Shown here: piece by piece, positions 14,662 to 20,966 of the stretch | Layout of the letters: the number at the start of each line of letters is the position of its first letter | Numbering within the stretch: the first letter of the stretch is position 1 | Source: Clostridium sp. AF27-2AA | GTDB taxonomy: Bacteria; Bacillota; Clostridia; Lachnospirales; Lachnospiraceae | Length of the DNA stretch: 20,966 bases | Assembly (NCBI RefSeq): GCF_003478505.1 | Contig: NZ_QUFI01000046.1 | Coordinates: 228 to 21,193 of the forward strand | Reading direction: 5' to 3' | Program-made: the position numbers and the translations under genes | Notes under the pieces: generated by a model | Told to the model about the DNA's origin: nothing | Database searches by the model: none | What the model saw: the letters and a program-made list of their open reading frames with translations, nothing else

Positions 14662-15008
14662 CCAAAACAAGGAAATTGTTGAGACAATTATTGGGAATGA
14701 AAAATAAAAACACATACTTTATCCACAAAAAAGAAATTGCATTTCTACCTTTGCGGATGTGGAAAAGTCAAGCGTTTTTCCTGTATTTTTTGGCGTAAAC
14801 AGTGGATTTATAAGATATGAACAAAGAAAACCGTACGTTTTTCCGTGGGGAATAAACGGAAAAATGTGGGAAAACTTTGTGGATAATGTGGATAACTTGG
14901 TGCATAACTCATTTTTGGCTGAAAATCAAGGAAAATGGATGTGGATGTATTTTTCGTGGATATTGTGGATAACGTGGATAAGTTGTGAATCGAACATAAT
15001 TTTTGTGC

Positions 15009-15021
15009 AACCTGACAGGTT
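15009..15021. promoter_or_regulatory. Palindrome upstream of secA
   Basis: AACCTG-A-CAGGTT, a perfect 6-bp-arm palindrome with one central base, about 70 bp upstream of the secA -35 box. It may be a regulator site; no factor is recognised. Confidence 0.35.
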
Positions 15022-15092
15022 TACCATAATTTTACTTTTATGTCGCCTTTGCAATAAGGAAATTAATTTTTTGTGAACAAAGGGCCTAAAAC

Positions 15093-15121
15093 TTGAATAA
15101 ATCAGGGGATAGTGGTACAAT
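15093..15121 (+). promoter_or_regulatory. Promoter of secA
   Basis: TTGAAT (15093-15098), 17-bp spacer, TACAAT (15116-15121) preceded by TGG, an extended -10. A leader of about 65 bases precedes secA. A second TATAAT at 15136-15141 lacks a good -35. Confidence 0.7.
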
Positions 15122-15193
15122 ATCAAAGATTGACTTATAATAATAGTAGAAACGAGACAGACGAAACAAAGAAAGTTTAGGAGAAAGAACTAT

Positions 15194-17770
15194 ATGAATC
15201 TCATAGAAAAAGTATTTGGCACCCACAGCGAGCGGGAATTGAAGATGATCTATCCGATTGTGGATAAAATCGAAGCGCTGCGTCCGACCATGCAGGCAAA
15301 GACCGATGAGGAACTGCGTGATAATACCCGCATCTTCAAGGAGCGTCTTGCAAACGGTGAAACCCTGGATGATATCCTTCCGGAGGCATTTGCTACCGTA
15401 CGTGAGGCGGCAAAACGTGTGCTGAACATGGAACATTATCCGGTACAGCTCATCGGTGGTATCGTGCTGCATCAGGGCCGTATCGCTGAGATGAGAACCG
15501 GTGAAGGTAAGACCCTGGTTTCCACTTCCCCGGCATACTTAAACGCACTGGCAGGCAATGGCGTTCACATTGTAACCGTCAACGATTATCTGGCAAAACG
15601 AGATGCGGAGTGGATGGGACAGGTTCACCGTTTCCTGGGCCTGACAGTTGGCGTGGTATTAAACCCGATGACCTCTGAGGAGCGTAAGGCTGCTTACAAC
15701 TGCGACATCACCTACGTTACCAACAACGAGCTGGGCTTTGATTACCTGCGTGACAACATGGCAATCTACAAGGACCAGATGGTTCTGCGCAATCTGGATT
15801 ATGCCATCATCGATGAGGTGGATTCCGTCCTGATCGATGAAGCAAGAACTCCGCTGATCATTTCCGGCCAGAGCGGCAAATCCACAAAGCTTTACGAGGT
15901 ATGTGATGTGCTGGCTCATCAGCTGGTACGCGGTGAGGCATCCGGCGAGTTCACCAAGATGAATGCCATCATGGGCGAGGACATCGAGGAGACCGGCGAC
16001 TTCGTTGTAAATGAGAAAGATAAAGTCGTTAACCTGACTGAGGAAGGCGTTAAGAAGGTAGAGCAGTTCTTCCATATTGAGAACCTGGCAGATCCGGAGA
16101 ATCTTGAGATCCAGCACAATATCATCCTGGCTCTGCGCGCAAACTACCTGATGTTCCGTGATAAGGACTATGTAGTAAAAGACGATGAGGTTCTCATTGT
16201 CGATGAGTTTACCGGACGTATCATGCCGGGCCGCCGTTATTCCGATGGACTGCACCAGGCAATCGAGGCGAAGGAGCATGTAAATGTCCGCCGCGAGAGC
16301 AAGACCCTGGCAACCATCACCTTCCAGAACTTCTTCAACAAGTTCCGCAAGAAAGCCGGCATGACCGGTACTGCGTTAACCGAGGAGAAAGAGTTCCGTA
16401 ATACCTACGGCATGGATGCCATCGCAATCCCGACCAACCGTCCGGTTGCGCGTATTGACCATGAGGATGCAGTATACAAGACCAAAAAAGAAAAATTTAA
16501 GGCAGTTGTCGATGAAGTGGTGGCTTCCCATGAGAAGGGACAGCCGGTACTGGTTGGCACCATCACCATTGAGACTTCTGAGCTGTTAAGCAAGATGCTG
16601 ACCAAGCGCGGTATTCAGCACAAAGTCCTGAACGCGAAGTTCCATGAGCTGGAGGCAGAGATCGTAGCGGATGCTGGTATCCACGGCGCTGTTACCATCG
16701 CGACCAACATGGCCGGCCGTGGTACCGATATCAAGCTGGATGATGAGGCAAAGGCAGCAGGCGGCTTAAAGGTTATCGGTACCGAGCGTCATGAGTCCCG
16801 CCGTATCGACAATCAGCTGCGCGGACGTTCCGGCCGTCAGGGTGACCCGGGTGAGTCCCGCTTCTACATTTCCCTGGAAGATGACCTGATGCGTCTGTTC
16901 GGTTCCGAGCGTCTGATGGCTATGTTTGAGGCCCTGGGTGTTCCGGAGGGCGAGCAGATCGAGCACAAGATGCTTTCCAGCGCTATTGAGAAAGCACAGA
17001 TGAAGATCGAGAACAACAACTACGGTATCCGTGAGAACCTGTTAAAATACGACGAGGTCAACAACGAGCAGCGTGAGATCATCTATGCAGAGCGCCGCAA
17101 GGTTCTGGATGGTGACAACATGCGTGACCTCATCTTAAAGATGATTACCGATATCGTGGAGAATTCTGTGGATCTGTCCATCTCAGAGGAACAGGCATCC
17201 TCCGAGTGGGATTTGAATGAGTTAAACAGCCTTCTGCTCCCGATCATTCCGCTTGAGACCATCACCGCAGAGAATCATCCGGTGACTAAGAAGAATGAAT
17301 TAAAGCATATGCTGAAGGAAGAAGCCATCAAGCTGTACGAGGCAAAAGAGGCAGAGTTCCAGGAGGCAGAGCAGATCCGTGAGCTGGAGCGCGTAGTACT
17401 TCTGAAGGTGATCGACAACAAGTGGATGAGCCACATTGATGATATGGACCAGCTGCGTCAGGGTATTGGCCTGCAGGCTTACGGCCAGAGAGACCCGGTT
17501 GTTGAGTACAAGATGAGCGCTTACGAGATGTTCGAGGCTATGACGGCAGCGATCACCGAGGAGACTGTCCGCATTTTGTTCCACATTCGTGTAGAGCAGA
17601 AGATTGAGCGTGAGCCGGCAGCCAAGGTAACCGGAACCAACCGCGACACCTCTGCGCCCCAGGCACCGAAGGTACGCCAGGTACAGAAAATCTACCCGAA
17701 CGATCCGTGTCCGTGCGGAAGCGGCAAGAAATTCAAACAGTGCCATGGCCGTGATTTAATGCCGAGATAA
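15194..17770 (+). CDS. secA: Preprotein translocase ATPase SecA
   Basis: 858 residues, full length. Nucleotide-binding fold 1 has the Walker A-like MRTGEGKT (100-107) and [19 protein letters not shown] (about 207-225); the preprotein cross-linking domain sits within it. Nucleotide-binding fold 2 has [13 protein letters not shown] (near 505) and [15 protein letters not shown]. The helical scaffold and wing domains follow, and the C-terminus ends in the zinc-binding [16 protein letters not shown] (about 839-854), which binds SecB-like partners or lipids. SecA drives secretory proteins through SecYEG at the membrane. AGGAG lies 10 bases before the ATG. It has its own promoter, and prfB follows after about 90 bases. 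Confidence 0.99.
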   Translation: MNLIEKVFGTHSERELKMIYPIVDKIEALRPTMQAKTDEELRDNTRIFKERLANGETLDDILPEAFATVREAAKRVLNMEHYPVQLIGGIVLHQGRIAEMRTGEGKTLVSTSPAYLNALAGNGVHIVTVNDYLAKRDAEWMGQVHRFLGLTVGVVLNPMTSEERKAAYNCDITYVTNNELGFDYLRDNMAIYKDQMVLRNLDYAIIDEVDSVLIDEARTPLIISGQSGKSTKLYEVCDVLAHQLVRGEASGEFTKMNAIMGEDIEETGDFVVNEKDKVVNLTEEGVKKVEQFFHIENLADPENLEIQHNIILALRANYLMFRDKDYVVKDDEVLIVDEFTGRIMPGRRYSDGLHQAIEAKEHVNVRRESKTLATITFQNFFNKFRKKAGMTGTALTEEKEFRNTYGMDAIAIPTNRPVARIDHEDAVYKTKKEKFKAVVDEVVASHEKGQPVLVGTITIETSELLSKMLTKRGIQHKVLNAKFHELEAEIVADAGIHGAVTIATNMAGRGTDIKLDDEAKAAGGLKVIGTERHESRRIDNQLRGRSGRQGDPGESRFYISLEDDLMRLFGSERLMAMFEALGVPEGEQIEHKMLSSAIEKAQMKIENNNYGIRENLLKYDEVNNEQREIIYAERRKVLDGDNMRDLILKMITDIVENSVDLSISEEQASSEWDLNELNSLLLPIIPLETITAENHPVTKKNELKHMLKEEAIKLYEAKEAEFQEAEQIRELERVVLLKVIDNKWMSHIDDMDQLRQGIGLQAYGQRDPVVEYKMSAYEMFEAMTAAITEETVRILFHIRVEQKIEREPAAKVTGTNRDTSAPQAPKVRQVQKIYPNDPCPCGSGKKFKQCHGRDLMPR

Positions 17771-17781
17771 TAAGAAAATAG

Positions 17782-17815
17782 TGACCGGCGGGTCTGTCAA
17801 AGGATTCGCCGGTCA
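17782..17815 (+). terminator. Hairpin after secA, possible terminator
   Basis: TGACCGGCG (17782-17790) pairs perfectly with CGCCGGTCA (17807-17815). The 16-base loop and absence of a T tract make it a weak or factor-dependent terminator, or an RNA-stabilising hairpin. Confidence 0.45.
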
Positions 17816-17861
17816 TTGTGAAAAGAAATACAAAATATATAATATGAAAGAAGGTGACACA

Positions 17862-18999
17862 ATGGTAGAATTAGATCAGTTCAAGTACACATTATCGACC
17901 TTTGAAAAACCATTAGTGGAAGTGAGGGATTCACTTTGACCTGGATAACAAGGTCAGACGAATCGATGAATTAGACAAATCCATGGAGGAGCCGGGCTTC
18001 TGGGACGATGCCGACCGCGCCACCAAGCTGGTTCAGGAGGCAAAGAACCTGAAGGATACCGTAGAGCTCTACCGTGGTCTGGAGCAGCAGTACGAGGATA
18101 TCCAGGTTATGATCGAGATGGGATATGAAGAGGAGGATCCTTCTCTGATTCCGGAGATTCAGGAGATGCTGGACGAGTTTACGCGCAATCTGGAAAAGCT
18201 GCGCATGGAAACCCTGCTGTCCGGTGAATATGACAAATACAATGCTATCCTGCGCTTAAATGCAGGCGCAGGCGGTACAGAGTCCTGTGACTGGTGCAGC
18301 ATGCTGTACCGTATGTACTGCCGCTGGGCAGACAAGATGGGCTACAAGACGGAAGTCCTGGATTACCTGGATGGTGATGAAGCAGGCATCAAGTCTGTTA
18401 CCATTCAGATCAACGGGGAGAATGCATTTGGCTACTTAAAGTCCGAACGTGGCGTGCACCGTCTGGTGCGTATTTCCCCGTTCAATGCGGCCGGAAAACG
18501 CCAGACCTCTTTCGTGTCCTGTGATGTTATGCCGGATATTGAGGAAGATCTGGATGTGGACATTAACCCGGATGACCTGCGGATCGATACCTATCGTTCC
18601 AGTGGTGCCGGTGGTCAGCACATCAACAAGACTTCTTCTGCCATCCGTATCACCCATATCCCGACCGGAATCGTGGTACAGTGCCAGAATGAGCGTTCCC
18701 AGTTCCAGAACAAGGACAAGGCCATGCAGATGTTAAAGGCAAAGCTGTATATGTTAAAGCAGCAGGAAAATGCCGAAAAGCTGTCCGACATCCGTGGCGA
18801 TGTCAAGGAAATCGGCTGGGGTAACCAGATTCGCTCGTATGTGCTGCAGCCATATACCATGGTCAAAGACCTGCGCACCGGCGAAGAAACCGGAAATGTG
18901 GCTAATGTCCTGGATGGAGGGCTGGACCCGTTCATCAGCGCCTACCTGCGCTGGCTGAGTCTGGGCTGCCCGGACCGCAAGGCTTCCGCAGAAGATTAA
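17862..18999 (+). CDS. prfB: Peptide chain release factor 2, programmed +1 frameshift
   Basis: RF2 recognises UGA and UAA stop codons and releases the peptide. The first 25 codons run from ATG 17862 (AAGGTGAC upstream) to CTT 17934-17936, then TGA 17937-17939 in frame. The site CTT-TGA-C with AGGG shortly before it is the classic RF2 autoregulatory slip; skipping one base joins GAC 17938 and continues to 18999. Total length is about 378 residues, typical of RF2. The anticodon-like SPF tripeptide is at 205-207 and the catalytic GGQ at 250-252 (SSGAGGQHINKTSSAIR). When RF2 is scarce the ribosome slips more often and makes more RF2. It follows secA. Confidence 0.97.
17925..17940 (+). promoter_or_regulatory. 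RF2 recoding signal
   Basis: AGGG, an internal Shine-Dalgarno-like element, five bases before CTT-TGA-C. Slippage on CTT into the +1 frame at TGA produces full RF2. Confidence 0.95.
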
Positions 19000-19012
19000 T
19001 TTTGATTTTTAT

Positions 19013-19058
19013 AAAAGCAGAGTGTATGCAAGAAAAAGCTTGCGCTCTGCTTTTTTTT
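19013..19058 (+). terminator. Rho-independent terminator after prfB
   Basis: AAAAGCAGAG (19013-19022) pairs with CTCTGCTTTT; inside it GCAAG pairs with CTTGC around an A-rich loop. Eight T follow. Confidence 0.9.
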
Positions 19059-19156
19059 GTGCTAATATCTCTCACATGAGCACAAATGTTCATGATAGAC
19101 GAACATAAAGAGATGATACTGTCGGTTACAGACAGATATTTTCGGGAGGATTTATT

Positions 19157-19603
19157 ATGCCGGAAGAAAAAAGCAAGTATTTTGTAGTGAAGCAGAAAGC
19201 GGTGCCGGAGGTATTGCTGAAGGTTGTGGAGGCCAAGAAGCTTCTGGAGTCAGAACGGGTGATGACCGTTCAGGAGGCAACCGAGCGGGTGGGCATCAGC
19301 CGCAGTTCTTTTTACAAATATAAAGAAGATATTTTCCCGTTCTATGACAATACAAAAGGCAAGACCGTTACTTTTGTGGTACAGATGGATGATGAACAGG
19401 GCCTGCTTTCGGACCTGCTTCATATCGTGGCAGTTTACAAAGCAAACATCCTGACGATTCATCAGAGTATTCCGGTCAACGGCGTAGCAACGCTGACTTT
19501 GTCTGTGGAAGTTAAGGACAACACAGGGAATATCTCCAAAATGGTGGAAGAGATTGAAGAGCAGGACGGCATTCATTATGTGAAAATCGTTTCCAGGGAG
19601 TAA
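19157..19603 (+). CDS. ACT domain protein with HTH-like N-terminus (PheB/UPF0735 type)
   Basis: 148 residues. Residues about 36-60 (MTVQEATERVGISRSSFYKY) look like a helix-turn-helix, and residues about 69-145 form an ACT domain (VTFVVQMDDEQGLLSDLLHI, then ANILTIHQSIPVNGVATLTL), which in relatives senses amino acids. B. subtilis PheB is of this kind and also sits in an amino-acid locus. GGGAGG lies 9 bases before the ATG. Homoserine dehydrogenase follows 62 bases on, same strand, so a role in threonine/methionine control is suggested but not shown. DNA binding is not established for the family. Confidence 0.9.
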   Translation: MPEEKSKYFVVKQKAVPEVLLKVVEAKKLLESERVMTVQEATERVGISRSSFYKYKEDIFPFYDNTKGKTVTFVVQMDDEQGLLSDLLHIVAVYKANILTIHQSIPVNGVATLTLSVEVKDNTGNISKMVEEIEEQDGIHYVKIVSRE

Positions 19604-19665
19604 TACCGGGGGGTTGCAGATAGCATGGAAGCATAAATAACAGAAAGAAAAGCGAGGACAGAGCA

Positions 19666-20892
19666 ATGGTACAGGTAGCAATCATGGGATATGGCACAAT
19701 TGGTTCCGGAGTAGCGGAGATCTTAGCGCAGAATGCAGAGCAGATCAAACATGGCTGCGGACAGGATGTAGCACTGAAATATGTACTGGATCTTCGGGAT
19801 TTCCCGGGAAGTCCGGTAGAAGACAGGATCGTACATGATTTTTCCGTAATCGAGAAAGATCCGGAAGTGAGCGTGGTAGTAGAGACCATGGGTGGTTTAA
19901 ATCCGGCTTATCCGTTTGTAAAGGCAAGCCTGCTGGCCGGCAAGCATGTGGTAACCTCCAACAAAGCCCTGGTGGCCGCTTATGGAACCGAGCTTCTTGC
20001 CATTGCAAGGGAAAAAAACGTGAATTTCTTCTTTGAGGCCAGCGTTGGCGGCGGTATTCCGATCATCCGTCCGCTGTACCGCTGCTTAAAAGGAGAGAAG
20101 ATCCTGGAAATTACCGGTATCTTAAACGGTACTACCAACTTTATTCTGACCAAGATGGACAAAGAAGGAGCTTCCTTTGAAGCAGTATTAAAAGAGGCGC
20201 AGGATCTGGGATACGCGGAGCGCAATCCGGAAGCAGATGTAGAGGGCTACGATACCTGCCGCAAGATCGCAATTCTCACGGCGATGGCGTCAGGAAAAGA
20301 AGTGAACTATGAGGATATCAGCACAGAGGGTATCACAAAGATTACCGATGTGGATTTCAAGTACGCAGACAAACTGGGAACTTCCGTGAAGCTGTTCGGA
20401 ACCAGCCGTCTGGACGGAGATGAGGTTCATGCATGGGTGGCTCCGGTCATGATTGGCAAGGATCATCCGCTGTATGCAGTCAATGATGTGTTTAACGGCA
20501 TCATGGTAAAGGGCAACATGCTGGGAACTGCCATGTTCTACGGAAGCGGTGCCGGAAAGCTCCCGACCGCCAGTGCTGTCGTTGCCGACATTATGGAGGC
20601 AGTTGAGAATGCGGACCACAACGTGCCGCTTGGCTGGAGCAGTGAGCGTCTAGTGATCGCAGACCAGAAGACCTCCGTACACCGCTATTTTGTGCGTGTA
20701 GAAGGAACCGGTACCGAGCTGGAGCAGGCAGCTGCCGCAGCCTTTGGAGGCGCAGAACTTGTAAAACTGGACAGCTTAAACGATGAGTTTGCGCTGCTGA
20801 CCGGTGAGATGAGTGAGGCAGCGTACGCAGAGTGTGCTGCAGCATTTGAAAAAACCGCAAAGATCCGCCAGAGAATCCGCGCAGAATTTTAA
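19666..20892 (+). CDS. hom: Homoserine dehydrogenase
   Basis: 408 residues. It reduces aspartate semialdehyde to homoserine with NAD(P)H in the branch to threonine and methionine. The Rossmann loop GYGTIG (8-13), TSNKALVAAYG near 97, FFEASVGGGIPIIRPL near 125, GILNGTTNFILTKM near 150 and DVEGYDTCRKIAILTAMASG near 190 are all present; the last holds the catalytic lysine. Residues about 340-408 are a small C-terminal domain of ACT type, shorter than in some relatives. GAGGAC lies upstream. The partner upstream is an ACT-domain protein. Nothing recognisable lies in the 74 bases after the stop. Confidence 0.96.
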   Translation: MVQVAIMGYGTIGSGVAEILAQNAEQIKHGCGQDVALKYVLDLRDFPGSPVEDRIVHDFSVIEKDPEVSVVVETMGGLNPAYPFVKASLLAGKHVVTSNKALVAAYGTELLAIAREKNVNFFFEASVGGGIPIIRPLYRCLKGEKILEITGILNGTTNFILTKMDKEGASFEAVLKEAQDLGYAERNPEADVEGYDTCRKIAILTAMASGKEVNYEDISTEGITKITDVDFKYADKLGTSVKLFGTSRLDGDEVHAWVAPVMIGKDHPLYAVNDVFNGIMVKGNMLGTAMFYGSGAGKLPTASAVVADIMEAVENADHNVPLGWSSERLVIADQKTSVHRYFVRVEGTGTELEQAAAAAFGGAELVKLDSLNDEFALLTGEMSEAAYAECAAAFEKTAKIRQRIRAEF

Positions 20893-20966
20893 AAATTTAG
20901 GGTTAAAACCAATATAGGTCCGAATCCGGTAATCCCGGCATACCGCTGCGCAAAATATGGGTATTG

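Larger units (their letters stand above)
14601..15193. other. Non-coding hpf-secA intergenic region with DnaA-box cluster
   Basis: 593 bp without a credible gene. Perfect DnaA boxes (TTATCCACA or its complement) lie at 14719-14727 (+), 14878-14886, 14887-14895 and 14964-14972 (all minus). One-mismatch boxes lie at 14758-14766 (TGTGGAAAA) and 14973-14981 (CGTGGATAA). Weaker ones are at 14865-14873, 14899-14907, 14940-14948 and 14955-14963. All but the first have the same orientation. Promoters for hpf and secA lie at the two ends, and a 13-bp palindrome lies at 15009-15021. A 105-codon frame covering the boxes reads as repeat-derived Trp/Asp-rich peptide and is not taken as coding. Confidence 0.8.

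Noticed and set aside
14719..14981. Firm call of the box cluster as oriC
   Set aside because: No dnaA, dnaN or rpmH in the window and no clearly A+T-rich unwinding element beside the boxes; only the cluster itself is supported.
14759..15076. 105-codon open frame in the hpf-secA gap
   Set aside because: Its sequence is the DnaA-box repeat translated (VDNVDN, WMWMYF, WILWITW); it has no ribosome binding site and no family likeness.
1..20966. CRISPR array, tRNA, rRNA or insertion sequence
   Set aside because: No regularly spaced repeats, no tRNA cloverleaf or rRNA core, and no transposase frame were seen.

Overview
The window looks like chromosomal DNA of a Clostridia (Firmicutes) species, most likely a Lachnospiraceae gut bacterium. 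The grounds are AGGAGG-type ribosome binding sites, a moderate GC content, the Firmicutes gene order hpf-secA-prfB, an RF2 gene with the in-frame CTT-TGA-C recoding site, an ACT-domain protein next to homoserine dehydrogenase, and a cysteine-rich KTR gene of the kind carried by Gram-positive conjugative elements. The taxon is an inference from these features.

Left part (1-4900), accessory and partly decayed. A frameshifted XRE-type regulator lies tail to tail with a MerR regulator. The MerR gene is divergent from a three-gene operon: a flavoprotein with a compact four-cysteine motif, a carboxymuconolactone decarboxylase-cupin fusion, and an alpha/beta hydrolase with a cysteine nucleophile. 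The 19-bp promoter spacer of the operon carries a perfect 7-bp-arm dyad, which is the classic MerR arrangement. Then come a KTR gene that needs two single-base corrections and whose end runs into a long terminator hairpin, a probable flavodoxin stub, an intact GNAT acetyltransferase, and a YoaP-like protein lacking its N-terminal part. This reads as a recombination-prone segment with several broken genes.

Middle part (4900-13965). An ArsR-type regulator and two short chromate-transporter (CHR) subunits form a translationally coupled operon behind a 12-bp-arm inverted repeat. They are followed by a sodium:solute symporter of the NSS family, peptidase T, GreA, a reverse-strand pair (short-chain dehydrogenase then LysR regulator), a secreted two-SH3b/NlpC-P60 wall hydrolase with a WalR-like box upstream, and an acyltransferase-3 membrane protein.

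Right part (14000-20966), conserved core. A bidirectional terminator separates the acyltransferase from the convergent hpf gene. hpf (minus) and secA (plus) are divergent across about 590 bp of non-coding DNA. That gap holds four perfect DnaA boxes, two one-mismatch boxes and several degenerate ones, some directly abutting with 9-bp periodicity. It is the most notable non-coding signal in the window. After secA come prfB (RF2, +1 programmed frameshift), a strong terminator, an ACT-domain regulator-like protein and homoserine dehydrogenase.
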